Source: Candidatus Baldrarchaeota archaeon (GTDB lineage: Archaea > Asgardarchaeota > Baldrarchaeia > Baldrarchaeales > DXJG01). From it: a DNA stretch of 64,000 nucleotides. A model generated the notes under the pieces. It was given only the letters and a program-made list of their open reading frames with translations. It did not search any database and had not been told where the DNA came from. Numbering within the stretch: position 1 is the stretch's first letter; every line of letters begins with the position of its first letter. The stretch covers positions 239,473-303,472 of the forward strand of contig DXJG01000009.1 of the NCBI GenBank assembly GCA_019056805.1, in the 5' to 3' direction. Shown piece after piece: positions 19,551 to 28,984 of this stretch. A program made the translations under genes and the position numbers.

Positions 19551-19928
19551 TCAAGTTTGTGATACGGAGTATATAACAACTTTTCCACGTTCAAGTTTAA
19601 AATCGATGGTATATCTTTTTCCCTCTAAGGTTCCCTCCAAAGTATACCCAATTCTATATTTTGGAACAGGGGAACCTGGATAATTCACTACATATCTATA
19701 CGTGGAAAGTTTGACCTTTTTTCCTTTAAGTTTCAAAAAGATCTCTTTAATTTCTTCTTTTGACAATTTTACATCTTCGGCTTTGCTTTTAGCTAAATTT
19801 ATTTTTCCTTCTCTCACCATTTTAAGTATCTCTGTTTTCAGCGACATCATAACCACCCTTACATCGTTTATCAAAATTACATTTTTATTCATTTCATGAG
19901 TAACTACTAAACTTATAAGTATTTTCAA
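19551..19928 (-). CDS. Small hypothetical protein
   Basis: 125-aa ORF; likely starts at internal MSLKTEILKMVREGKINLAKSKAEDVKLSKEEIKEIF. Confidence 0.5.
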   Translation of the reverse strand: MKILISLVVTHEMNKNVILINDVRVVMMSLKTEILKMVREGKINLAKSKAEDVKLSKEEIKEIFLKLKGKKVKLSTYRYVVNYPGSPVPKYRIGYTLEGTLEGKRYTIDFKLERGKVVIYSVSQT

Positions 19929-20059
19929 CTTAAACGATTTAAATAACGTCCTAAGGTTTCACACTGCAAACTAATCTAAACACATTTACTCATATCGGAA
20001 CTTTTTGCCAAGAGGAGGCTGTAAACTGTTAATTTAGGCTTACGAGACAGATTACTTAC

Positions 20060-21448
20060 CTAACTTATCATTTTGATTTTTTCTAATCTTATATGTGGTG
20101 AGATAAGTGATCCAGAAGCGCTATCAGGAACCACCATGTCAACATCTATTCCAACCTCATCTATCTTTTTTAATATTTCAAATGCATTTCCTTGAATGGA
20201 GGCTTTCCTTATTGCACCACTAATTTCTCCTTTCTCAACTATATAACCGTGCATAACTGGTAAACTAAAGTCCCCTGACGGGCTCATAGTAAATCCCGAG
20301 AAAACGTTAAGCAAATAAACTCCCTTATTAACCTCGCTGATAAGATCATCTAATTTTTTAGAACCTGGCTCAATGACCAAGTTTGATATCCAAACACGTG
20401 GACGACAACTGAAGGATCTAGCGAAAAACATATCCCATGTAGGAGGTTCCCATCTTACACAGTTCCCAGTACTCTCAACATTATCGATGTTTGCCGTAAT
20501 ACTATCATAAAGAAAGCCCTTCAACACTCCCCTTTCTATGAGTAGTGTCCTTTGCGTAGGAACGCCTTCATCGTCAAATTTCGTGGTATAAAGTCCTCCT
20601 TCGTAGGTACCATCATCATATAGTGTTAATTTTTCTGAAGCAACAGTTTCTCCAATTTTTCCTTCAAACATGGATAGTTTTGCCTGAACTTGATCAGCAC
20701 AAAGAGACGTTGCAAAAGAATAGCTCAAAAGTTCAACCAGTACTTTTGGCGATAAAACTGCTTCGTAATCCCCTGTTTCGATATCCTTTTTCTCTGTTAA
20801 TCTTAAAACCTCATTTGCGGCAGTTTCTCCCAGTTTTTCCAAATTAAGATTACTAATGCTTCTCCTTGATACATTGAGTGAATATGTAACTTTCTCTTCG
20901 TTCTTTACGGACAAAGTTGTACTTATCCCTGCATATGTACCTTTGTCTTCGACCTCAACTCCGGATGTGTTCGCTATTGCAGTATTTATGGTACAGTGAT
21001 GTAAAGAGGACTCCAAAATAAGTATATCTTCATTTACACTTTTTATGAAGTTTTCAAGCGAGTCGATTAACTTCATTGCTTCTTCAACGCTTAAATCAGC
21101 AGTTTTATTATCATACGTTCCCTTCACATCACTAATAGTTTTTGGCGATGTAAATCCTTCAAACCCTCGTGTTTCCTCGGCCACGCTAAGAGCACTCCTA
21201 ACAGTAGATTTTAAAGCTTCTTTGCTAAAATCTGAACTATAGGCGAAACCTAACCTATTATCTTTAACTACTCGAATAGCCATTCCCTTTATAGTAGAGG
21301 AAATTCCACTAAAAGTCTTTTTATCAGCTTCAATGCCGAATATATAATCAGTTTTACTCTTGTTCATCACATAAACTTCACAATGATCTACTTTCTCTTC
21401 TTCAGCAATTTTAAGAACAATCTTAGCGATGGAAAGAAGTTCAGACAT
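20060..21448 (-). CDS. TldD/PmbA-family protein (TldE/PmbA-like)
   Basis: VYVMNKSKTDYIFGIEADKKTFSGISSTIKGMAIRVVKDNRLGFAYSSDF, ISEVNKGVYLLNVFSGFTMSPSGDFSLPVMHGYIVEKGEISGAIRKASIQGN. Confidence 0.9.
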   Translation of the reverse strand: MSELLSIAKIVLKIAEEEKVDHCEVYVMNKSKTDYIFGIEADKKTFSGISSTIKGMAIRVVKDNRLGFAYSSDFSKEALKSTVRSALSVAEETRGFEGFTSPKTISDVKGTYDNKTADLSVEEAMKLIDSLENFIKSVNEDILILESSLHHCTINTAIANTSGVEVEDKGTYAGISTTLSVKNEEKVTYSLNVSRRSISNLNLEKLGETAANEVLRLTEKKDIETGDYEAVLSPKVLVELLSYSFATSLCADQVQAKLSMFEGKIGETVASEKLTLYDDGTYEGGLYTTKFDDEGVPTQRTLLIERGVLKGFLYDSITANIDNVESTGNCVRWEPPTWDMFFARSFSCRPRVWISNLVIEPGSKKLDDLISEVNKGVYLLNVFSGFTMSPSGDFSLPVMHGYIVEKGEISGAIRKASIQGNAFEILKKIDEVGIDVDMVVPDSASGSLISPHIRLEKIKMIS

Positions 21449-21451
21449 CTT

Positions 21452-22831
21452 TTACCCTCCAATCTTTAGTTCTTTAAATCTTATATGAGGACCGCCTCCA
21501 GAAACCGGGTAAAATCTATCACCTTCAATTAAACGTAATGGTAGTATGTCAAAGTCGTTTGCAACCGCGTCAATATTAAATAAGTCTTTGCTTGCATCCA
21601 CAACAAAAGTGGCTCCTCTAAGCGGCTCACCAAGTTCTCCATCAACTATACGATAACCCATCATGGTTTTACATTGAATAATTCTCCCAATCGTAGCACC
21701 AACAACGCCGCGAAGATAAACACCTTCCCTAATATTTTCAATTAACTCTTCAAATGATAAGTCACTAGATTTGATAATTGCATTTGAAACTATGGGTTTC
21801 GGCTGAAACAAAGCATTCGGAGCTCTAGAATGTCCCAATGGTTCTGTTTCAAATCTGTATGCAGTTTCCCTAGAGTGGATATAGGTCCTTAACACACCGT
21901 TTTCAATTACATTTACAGGCCTAGCTGGAACACCTTCTTCATCATAATGAAAGACGACAGGTAATCCCGAAGAAGTAGGGTCATCAGTCAATGTTATAAC
22001 CTCAGAACAAACTTTTTGACCGAGTTTCCCAGCAAAAGCTCCAAGTTCACTTTCAGGCATTGAGGCAAACTGAGCAGAGGTCATTAAACCAGTAGATAAA
22101 GCAATTAAACCAGTTATACCATTATCAACCACAACAGGATATTTACCAGGAGAAGGACTTTTAGCTGAGAGTAGCTTAACAGTATCTCGAGCAAGTCTTT
22201 CAGAAACTTCAAGCGGATCAGCATATGCCATTAGTTCTTGACCTGCACTAGCAGCGATCCTACCAATGGTTTGTTGAATCACCTCTCCTTCTCTTGCCAC
22301 CACAACTATACGAAGCTCGGTAAAAGGTATAATTTCTTCAATATATGACCCTTCACTATTACAAAAATACTTCTCTGTAACGTTATCGCTATAACTATAA
22401 TCTGTTCTTATAATTCTAGTATCAACCGATCTAGCTGCATTGTCACATTCAAGTATAATCTCCATTTTTTCCTCTATTGGAACCTCCCTAGGATCTTGAA
22501 TTTCACCTAGCTTAACCTTATCCTCAACAGGTTTTACTTCTTTTATCTTAATTGTCTCGGGAATTCTTTCCGCCCCAGTTTTAGCCATTTTAAAGGCTTT
22601 ATTAACAGCTCCAAGTAAATCGTCTTCCGATATTGAAGTCAAAGATGAAATACCCCAAACACCCTTCAGAACCCTGATACTTGCAGTTAACTCGACACTA
22701 GGAATAGTTCTCTCAATCCTGCCATTAACTATTCTAATGGTATTACTGTAAATTCTTTGTATCCTTACATCAGCATACTCCGCTCCTAATCCAACCGCAT
22801 TTTCAATTATTTTTTCTAAAAGATCTTTCAA
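21452..22831 (-). CDS. TldD-family metalloprotease
   Basis: VVDNGITGLIALSTG, VFHYDEEGVPARPVNVIENGVLRTYIHSRETA, GHSRAPNALFQPKPIVSNAII, FVVDASKDLFNIDAVANDFD. Confidence 0.9.
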   Translation of the reverse strand: MKDLLEKIIENAVGLGAEYADVRIQRIYSNTIRIVNGRIERTIPSVELTASIRVLKGVWGISSLTSISEDDLLGAVNKAFKMAKTGAERIPETIKIKEVKPVEDKVKLGEIQDPREVPIEEKMEIILECDNAARSVDTRIIRTDYSYSDNVTEKYFCNSEGSYIEEIIPFTELRIVVVAREGEVIQQTIGRIAASAGQELMAYADPLEVSERLARDTVKLLSAKSPSPGKYPVVVDNGITGLIALSTGLMTSAQFASMPESELGAFAGKLGQKVCSEVITLTDDPTSSGLPVVFHYDEEGVPARPVNVIENGVLRTYIHSRETAYRFETEPLGHSRAPNALFQPKPIVSNAIIKSSDLSFEELIENIREGVYLRGVVGATIGRIIQCKTMMGYRIVDGELGEPLRGATFVVDASKDLFNIDAVANDFDILPLRLIEGDRFYPVSGGGPHIRFKELKIGG

Positions 22832-23223
22832 ATGGAGGTTCCCCCAAACATTTTTACAAGATTTTCAGCAACTCTTCTTACCCTTATAAGTAAAAGAGCC
22901 AAGTTTGCTCTCATATCTGCAAAAGCAAAGACAATAATATTTTCCAAGTGTTCTATGACAGTCATGTTTTCACGTCCCCGAAAAATTATGTTGCGCACTT
23001 GATCACCGCCAGCTAACCTAACGAATTCCACAGCACGATCCAACATATCTTTGATGGTTCTCTCACTTAATCGAAATCTCCTCCGGTCAGCGTCTGTTCT
23101 ATGCCAACTATATACTCCTTTCCCTTCACTATTTAATATTACGATACTATTTACGCCGTAAAGAGAGGACAAATCTTTAACAACTCTAGCAATCTCTTCA
23201 CTCACTCCTAACACCTCTACCAA
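22828..23223 (-). CDS. Roadblock/LC7-like protein (tentative), coupled to tldD
   Basis: VVKDLSSLYGVNSIVILNSEGKGVYSW...; 4-nt overlap with tldD (ATGA coupling). Confidence 0.5.
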   Translation of the reverse strand: MVEVLGVSEEIARVVKDLSSLYGVNSIVILNSEGKGVYSWHRTDADRRRFRLSERTIKDMLDRAVEFVRLAGGDQVRNIIFRGRENMTVIEHLENIIVFAFADMRANLALLLIRVRRVAENLVKMFGGTSI

Positions 23224-23388
23224 AATAATAAATGCTTACCATAACTTTTACCTACAAGTTAAATAAGAAAAATTATATTACTTACTGTTGCATATTAAAT
23301 AATTACAACGTTAATTTCCACGATGTAAAATGTCTGCTTTCAACAATATTTAAACAATGACAAATACAACAATTGGAGGTGTCTCTAG

Positions 23389-23679
23389 TTGGCACAAACA
23401 AAAAGAGAAGAGAACGTGATATTAGTAGGTAAAAAACCCCCAATGAACTATGTTCTAGCAGTTGTAATGCAATTCAATAGCGGGGCAAACGAAGTAGTAA
23501 TAAAGGCGAGAGGAAGAGCCATAAGTAAAGCCGTTGATGTAGCGGAAATCGTTAGACAAAGATTCCTACCTGAAATGGTAGAAGTAAAAGACGTAAAAAT
23601 CGGGAGTGAAGAAGTAGGAGAAGAACAAAATAAAAGAACAGTATCGACAATAGATATAACCTTAAGAAGAGTAAGTTAA
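23389..23679 (+). CDS. albA: DNA/RNA-binding protein Alba (TTG start)
   Basis: [67 protein letters not shown]. Confidence 0.96.
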   Translation: MAQTKREENVILVGKKPPMNYVLAVVMQFNSGANEVVIKARGRAISKAVDVAEIVRQRFLPEMVEVKDVKIGSEEVGEEQNKRTVSTIDITLRRVS

Positions 23680-23971
23680 AACTACTTTTACCTAGTATCT
23701 TTTTAATATCTCCATATACTTTCATCCTTTTATTTTATAATGCTAATATTCAATTAGAACAATCTTCAGCATTGAATCAAAAGAAAATACAATTTAGATT
23801 TAACAAGCATCAAATTAAAATATTAAATTAATCTTTTAAATGAAACAACAACACTTCTTTCCCTTTTAAACTGTTATTTTTTACCGTGCAAGAACAAATT
23901 TACTGCATAATAACAAAATATTTTTACACTTTAAAACAAATATATTTACAGGCTAATTTGCGGAGGGATTA

Positions 23972-24133
23972 ATAGCGAAGAAAGACCTTATTTTAATTGA
24001 ACGAAAAGAGTCAGATGGCACTTCCTGCGGAAATTGCGGTTACCCCTTAACTGTAGAGGTATACTGGAAAGCTGGAAAAATAATTAAACGAATATTTTGT
24101 GAAAACTGTGGAATGGAAGCATGGAGAACGTAA
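23972..24133 (+). CDS. Small zinc-ribbon-like protein, apparent non-canonical (AUA) start
   Basis: In-frame IAKKDLILIERKESDGTSCGNCGYPLTVEVYWKAGKIIKRIFCENCGMEAWRT*: two CxxC pairs. SD-like GGAGGG at about 23962-23967; no in-frame ATG/GTG/TTG. Absent from the supplied ORF track. Confidence 0.55.
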   Translation: MAKKDLILIERKESDGTSCGNCGYPLTVEVYWKAGKIIKRIFCENCGMEAWRT

Positions 24134-24368
24134 AAGTTTTTCTCAGGCATTTCTTCGCAACTTTTTCCAGATTTTACAAAAAACTAGAACCAGACGCATA
24201 TATTTTTAAAATCGATAGCAACGGAATATTAAAAGAAGAATTTAAAGACTGTAGCCTCCAGAGAATAGGGGTTTTTAAGCGATATCTTAAAAAGGTTTTC
24301 CTTTTAAAGTAAGGTGATTTTACAAATGTTACTTAATGTCAAAATTTGATAGAATGGAGGAATCATAG

Positions 24369-24923
24369 ATGAGTGACGAGAAAATATATTACCGTGTGGA
24401 GAATATAGTGGCTAGCGTGGTTCTGGAGGACAGAATAGATCTGGAAAAAGTAGCTAACGCCTATCATAATGTCGAATACGATCCAGAACAATTCCCAGGA
24501 CTAGTATTCAGACTTCAAAACCCTAAAGCCGCGGTTCTCGTATTTAACACAGGAAAAATGGTTGTGACAGGATTAAAAAGAGAAGAAGAAGCAGAAGTAG
24601 TAGTCAACAAAGTAATAGAGAAAATAAGAAAAGCAGGAGTACCGATTAAAAGCAAACCACAAATACAAATACAAAACATAGTTTCTTCAGGAAGCATAGG
24701 CGCCGAAATTGATCTTGAATTAGCTTCAATAACCCTCGACGACTCCCTTTACGAACCAGAACAATTCCCAGGGTTAATATATAGAATGAAAGATCCAAAT
24801 GTAGTTTTCCTACTTTTCAGCAGCGGCAAAATAGTATGTACAGGCGCCAAAAAGGAGACAGATGTTGCAAGAGCAGTAAAGAAGCTTGCAAAAGAACTAA
24901 GAGAACTGGGTCTAGTCACCTAA
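24369..24923 (+). CDS. tbp: TATA-box-binding protein (TBP)
   Basis: Two direct repeats: VENIVASVVLEDRIDLEKVANAYHNVEYDPEQFPGLVFRLQNPKAAVLVFNTGKMVVTGLK and IQNIVSSGSIGAEIDLELAS...EPEQFPGLIYRMKDPNVVFLLFSSGKIVCTGAK. Confidence 0.98.
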   Translation: MSDEKIYYRVENIVASVVLEDRIDLEKVANAYHNVEYDPEQFPGLVFRLQNPKAAVLVFNTGKMVVTGLKREEEAEVVVNKVIEKIRKAGVPIKSKPQIQIQNIVSSGSIGAEIDLELASITLDDSLYEPEQFPGLIYRMKDPNVVFLLFSSGKIVCTGAKKETDVARAVKKLAKELRELGLVT

Positions 24924-25026
24924 CGCGACATAAGTCAACTTTACCTTTTTATATTCAATTAAACTTAATTTAACATTAGACTAAGACTTGAATTTTAGTC
25001 AAACTTATTAGTTGGGGGAAAGATAA

Positions 25027-25611
25027 CTGAAATTTAAATGCTTAATGTGTGGTGAATGTTGCCGAGATAAAAAAATGATCGTAACAATCACCCATATCGA
25101 CATAAGTAGAATAGCTTCCCATCTAAATCTGGATGCTCAAGGCATCTTAAAACACGTAGCATTTTACCAAGTAGTAGGAAGAGGTTATGAAAAACTCGTA
25201 ACACCCCCTGTTACAACAACAAGAGGCATAGCTTATCTAGGCCTTTTAAAACTACAAGATGGTTCTTGCATTTTTCTCTCAAAAGATAATAAATGTTCTA
25301 TATATCCTGCTAGACCTTCTTCATGCCGCAACTTTCCTTTTACTTTTCAGTTGAAAAACAGATGGCTATATCAAGGTATATCGGTAAGAGCAAAGGAATA
25401 TTGTAAAGGTCTCGGAAAGGGTAGAAAAATAAGTGAAAAGGAATTAGAGAAGCAAGGCATTAAAACAATTAAAGAACTTAAGGAATATGAAAATCTAGTC
25501 TCAAAATGGAACGACCTAGCATTAAAAGGACAAATAAACCCTACCCCACAACTATTTATCGAATATTTACTTTCAAGAGGATTTCTAAACCTAAGCTTTT
25601 CTTTTCTTTAA
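25027..25611 (+). CDS. YkgJ-type cysteine-cluster protein, apparent CUG start
   Basis: LKFKCLMCGECCRDKK...CIFLSKDNKCSIYPARPSSCRNFPFTFQ. The N-terminal CxxCxxxCC motif begins upstream of the track's ATG (25045). TAA at 25024-25026 is followed immediately by CTG at 25027, with SD-like GGGGGAAA upstream. Confidence 0.75.
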   Translation: MKFKCLMCGECCRDKKMIVTITHIDISRIASHLNLDAQGILKHVAFYQVVGRGYEKLVTPPVTTTRGIAYLGLLKLQDGSCIFLSKDNKCSIYPARPSSCRNFPFTFQLKNRWLYQGISVRAKEYCKGLGKGRKISEKELEKQGIKTIKELKEYENLVSKWNDLALKGQINPTPQLFIEYLLSRGFLNLSFSFL

Positions 25612-25825
25612 TAATTATTTTGAACTCCTAAGTATTGTTTCAAAACAACTTAAAGGATACTTTGAAAATCCTATTTTTTTAAAATCAAATTGTAGAAATT
25701 ATAAGAAGATAATAAACATGGAAAAACGTAATTTTATATGTAATGTACACATCTGCTTTGAATTTTCAAACGGTTGTGTTGGCGCCCCGCACATACCGAA
25801 ATTTGAAGTGAAACATTACAATTAG

Positions 25826-26434
25826 TTGAATAATCACATTAAACCAAAAAATATATGTGTATCGGAGAGGTATACAAAAGTAATATCTCATTATTGTGGG
25901 GGGTACCACGTGCGTCTTATGGAGATGACGAAGCGTGCTGTCGAGATTCTCCAGAAAGCCGGTGAACAAGGCTGTCTGAACATAGAATTAGCGTGGAAAC
26001 TCGGCGTGTCAAGAAGAAGAATATATGATATTATCGCTGTACTGAGGGCAGTGGATTTAATAAAAACAGTCAAAGAAAGAAGAGGAACAAGAATAATATG
26101 GAAAACGCCACTGCATTTCCAAGAGGAAAAGGAAAGACTTCTCCAAGAATATAGAAAATTAAAGAAAGAAAAATATTCTCTTGAAAAACAAATTACAATA
26201 TTAGAAGAACAGCTTGAAGCCTTAAAAGAAAAGAAAGTTGTACAAATATCTGAAACTGTAAAATTTAACGTAAGAAAAATAAGAATAAAGAGCGAATCTG
26301 GTTTTTTGAGAATTTCAGGTAGAGGTATGGAAGCCATAGTAGAATCTTCAAGCCCTGGCATAATCGTTCAACCCTTACCCATCTACATTCCAGTTAACTC
26401 AACAAAACCGATGGAAAAAACTAAGGAAAGATAA
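25826..26434 (+). CDS. E2F/DP-like winged-helix protein with coiled coil
   Basis: RAVEILQKAGEQGCLNIELAWKLGVSRRRIYDIIAVLRAVDLIKTVKERRGTRIIWKTP, then a charged heptad region. Real start probably GTG near 25910 after GGGGGT. Confidence 0.7.
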   Translation: MNNHIKPKNICVSERYTKVISHYCGGYHVRLMEMTKRAVEILQKAGEQGCLNIELAWKLGVSRRRIYDIIAVLRAVDLIKTVKERRGTRIIWKTPLHFQEEKERLLQEYRKLKKEKYSLEKQITILEEQLEALKEKKVVQISETVKFNVRKIRIKSESGFLRISGRGMEAIVESSSPGIIVQPLPIYIPVNSTKPMEKTKER

Positions 26435-26561
26435 CCAAAAATCGCGATAATAATCCACTAACACCAAAATTAGCTTTTCTAAAAGTAGTATTAAAACATA
26501 TCATATTCTTGACGCAAAGAGAAAGTATTTTTTTGGATGTAACCAGTTTGAAAGACAACCG

Positions 26562-26969
26562 TTATTCTTCTAATTTTAAAACTTTCACAATTTCCCCTCT
26601 TTTAATTTCTCTAAGTACATCTAAGTTATCGATAACTTTACCCACTACATTCACTTCTGAATACGGCTCAATTTTCTCATAAAAAATACATAATGCATCT
26701 CCCATCGGCCAATACGCTATATCCCCAGGTTCAATATTCTTTGTTGCTTTTTCTTTACCCATATTTATTCCAACATTAAAATATATTTCTCCAGGATTAT
26801 CTGGAGGCCATATCAGAACTCTAGCAGTTAATGGAAGTTTCATTAAAAGTTTCTCCACAGTCCTAGGTGCCTTTATCCTTACAAGTTCACCTAAAACTTC
26901 TTTCCCACTTTCAAAAACAAACTTAACCTTAAACCTACTAAGTTCACTCATTTCTTTCACCAAATCCAT
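26562..26969 (-). CDS. Cyclophilin-like-fold protein (DUF369/TM1367-like)
   Basis: KVLGELVRIKAPRTVEKLLMKLPLTARVLIWPPDNPGEIYFNVGINMGKEKATKNIEPGDIAYWPMGDALCIFYE. Confidence 0.7.
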   Translation of the reverse strand: MDLVKEMSELSRFKVKFVFESGKEVLGELVRIKAPRTVEKLLMKLPLTARVLIWPPDNPGEIYFNVGINMGKEKATKNIEPGDIAYWPMGDALCIFYEKIEPYSEVNVVGKVIDNLDVLREIKRGEIVKVLKLEE

Positions 26970-26979
26970 ATTTCCCTTC

Positions 26980-27560
26980 TCAAATATTCACACCCTCACC
27001 GCCAAGGAAGCCCCATGGTTTTAAATCATACTTTCTTCCATGTTTATAGTTGATATAGACTGGGACTTTCTCTACGTTAGCTATAGTTATAGGTACTAAA
27101 TAATACTCTTTTAAATTTAGTTTTACAAAGAATATCAAAACTTCTTCTATGTTGAAATACTTTAGAAAACTCAATATGATAGTTAAATAAGGTTTTATTA
27201 ATACTTGTAGTTACATCAATAGCAAATACTTTGTCATCTTTACGAGCAAGAGCATCAAAGTAGAAATTCTTTGAAGGTCTAAAGATATCAGTAAATCCCA
27301 TTTTTGGTAATACATTACTTATAACCAATCTCTCAGCCATAGTTGAGCAATTCTCTACTCCTTCCTCCTTCCATTGCTTCATCTTTTCTAAATATTTTTG
27401 TTTTCTATACGTTCTTACCTTCTCTAGATGCTTACTTCCCTATTTTCTTTTGTATTCCTTAACTTTATCTGGATTTTTCTTCTGCCACTCTCTAGACTCT
27501 CTTATTCTCCTATCTCTATGCTTTCTGTAGTACTTTTGGTCATAGCTTAACTCCCTACCA
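26980..27560 (-). pseudogene. Decayed nuclease/homing-endonuclease-like gene
   Basis: Minus strand reads SNKYGRELSYDQKYYRKHRDRRIRESREWQKKNPDKVKEYKRK*GSKHLEKVRTYRKQKYLEKMKQWKEEGVENCSTMAERLVISNVLPKMGFTDIFRPSKNFYFDALARKDDKVFAIDVTTSINK with an internal TAG, then a frameshift into FVKLNLKEYYLVPITIANVEKVPVYINYKHGRKYDLKPWGFLGG. Confidence 0.65.
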
Positions 27561-27596
27561 TATTTGTTACTATGTTCTTATTCTTCATAAGTTTTT

Positions 27597-28934
27597 TTGG
27601 GAAGAGTTGGCGGAAAGTTATTTATAGTTTCGGCTACAACACTATATCGGGTGCTGAGAGTGGATAGAGTCGTTGTTAAGGCTCTGAAGCTCAATCTACT
27701 CCCTCTGTCAAAGATGAAAGAACACTTGTTAGCTGAATTATTCAACTCCGTCCTTCGCTGCTGTAACGATGTTTTAGCAATTGCCAAATCTAAATCTCCT
27801 AAAAACTTCGCCATTCTACATAACACTTCCTATCCTATTATTAAGCAAAAATATGACTTACATTCTCAAATCCTCGTTGACTGCATCCACCAAGCTTGGG
27901 AAAATCGAAAGACAAATCCGGATAAGTTCAAGCAAATTCCTGTCAGATTCAACGTCCCTCGTAGTGGAAAATTTGGTGAAACTAAGCGTGGTAATCCTGT
28001 TGTGATTATTGCATCGTTTAACGGAAATGGAAGAATTGCCCTTCCAATCAAGCAAGATGGAGCCTATAAGAGATTTGTTAAACACATTAAAAATGGCTGG
28101 AAATGCACCCAATTTAGACTGCACAAGCAGAATGACAATTATGTCGTTATCGCTAATCTGAGAAAGAAGTTTAGGGTTAAACAAAAGTATAAGACTGTTG
28201 TAGGGGTTGATGTTAACAGCGGTAGTTTCGCTGTCACAGTTTTGAGAGGTGACAGGAGAGTTTTGAAGCAACTTTATCTGGGACAAGACATCTGGCACAA
28301 ACAATGGAAGTTCATGAAGAGAAGAAGCAAACTTCAAAGTTACGCAGACAAGGGGAGTAAGAGGGCACGGCGTGCCCTCAAAAGAATGAAGCACGATGAG
28401 AGAAACTTCGTCAATACGAGAATATGGCAAGTAAGCCATGAAATTGTTGAAATAGCTTTGAGATACGATGCTGTAATTGCTATTGAGAGGCTTAAGAACC
28501 TCAGAAAGAGGAATGGAAAGGGCAGAAAACCTAAGACTGCAAACAGAAAGATTCATCGCATTCCATTCGCCAAGTTCAGAATGACAATACGATCTGTTGC
28601 GTGGCAGAATGGAATTGAAGTTATTGAAGTTCGAGCTACAAAGACTTCGCAGAGATGTCCAAAGTGTGGTTATACGAGTAAGAAAAACTGGGTCTTCTTC
28701 AATGGAAAGCGCAAGTTGTTCAAATGCAGGAAATGCGGTTATGAGGCAAATGTGGATAGGACTGCCTCCCGAAACATTGCAACTCTGGCTCTGGAGCGGG
28801 GTTTGACTTCTTTTGAAACCACTCTCAGCACCCAGCCCCAGAGTTCCAGAGCCGGCGGGGATGTCAGCCCCCGTGTCCGGCTCGATGACGGAAGATGGTA
28901 TCCTCAACCCTCCGAGAGCAAACTCCCGTCTTAA
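27597..28934 (+). CDS. tnpB: TnpB (IS605 OrfB family RNA-guided nuclease)
   Basis: VVGVDVNSG (RuvC Asp), AVIAIERLKNL (Glu), CPKCGYTSKKN...CRKCGYEANVDRTASRNIA (Zn finger plus Asp). All three catalytic acidic residues present. True start probably near LRVDRVVVKALKL. Confidence 0.94.
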   Translation: MGRVGGKLFIVSATTLYRVLRVDRVVVKALKLNLLPLSKMKEHLLAELFNSVLRCCNDVLAIAKSKSPKNFAILHNTSYPIIKQKYDLHSQILVDCIHQAWENRKTNPDKFKQIPVRFNVPRSGKFGETKRGNPVVIIASFNGNGRIALPIKQDGAYKRFVKHIKNGWKCTQFRLHKQNDNYVVIANLRKKFRVKQKYKTVVGVDVNSGSFAVTVLRGDRRVLKQLYLGQDIWHKQWKFMKRRSKLQSYADKGSKRARRALKRMKHDERNFVNTRIWQVSHEIVEIALRYDAVIAIERLKNLRKRNGKGRKPKTANRKIHRIPFAKFRMTIRSVAWQNGIEVIEVRATKTSQRCPKCGYTSKKNWVFFNGKRKLFKCRKCGYEANVDRTASRNIATLALERGLTSFETTLSTQPQSSRAGGDVSPRVRLDDGRWYPQPSESKLPS

Positions 28935-28952
28935 GACGGGAGAGGCTGACAC
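28800..28952 (+). ncRNA. Predicted TnpB omegaRNA/reRNA overlapping the tnpB 3' end and right end
   Basis: Position and family knowledge (omegaRNA derives from the 3' end of tnpB); structured GC-rich tail ending in a hairpin. Confidence 0.45.
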
Positions 28953-28984
28953 CTAGTTCCATAGCTTTATTAACATTTCTGTTT

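Larger units (their letters stand above)
27597..28953 (+). mobile_element. IS605-family tnpB-only insertion (no tnpA in window)
   Basis: tnpB followed by the perfect palindrome CTCCCGTCTTAAGACGGGAG (28923-28942) and GAGGCTGACACC, a typical right-end organisation. Left boundary not resolved. Confidence 0.7.

Noticed and set aside
24121-24312. 63-aa ORF overlapping the zinc-ribbon micro-gene
   Set aside because: No motif or SD, overlaps a better-supported frame.
27858-28952. 364-aa minus-strand ORF
   Set aside because: Fully antisense to tnpB with all TnpB motifs on the plus strand; no recognisable protein signature.
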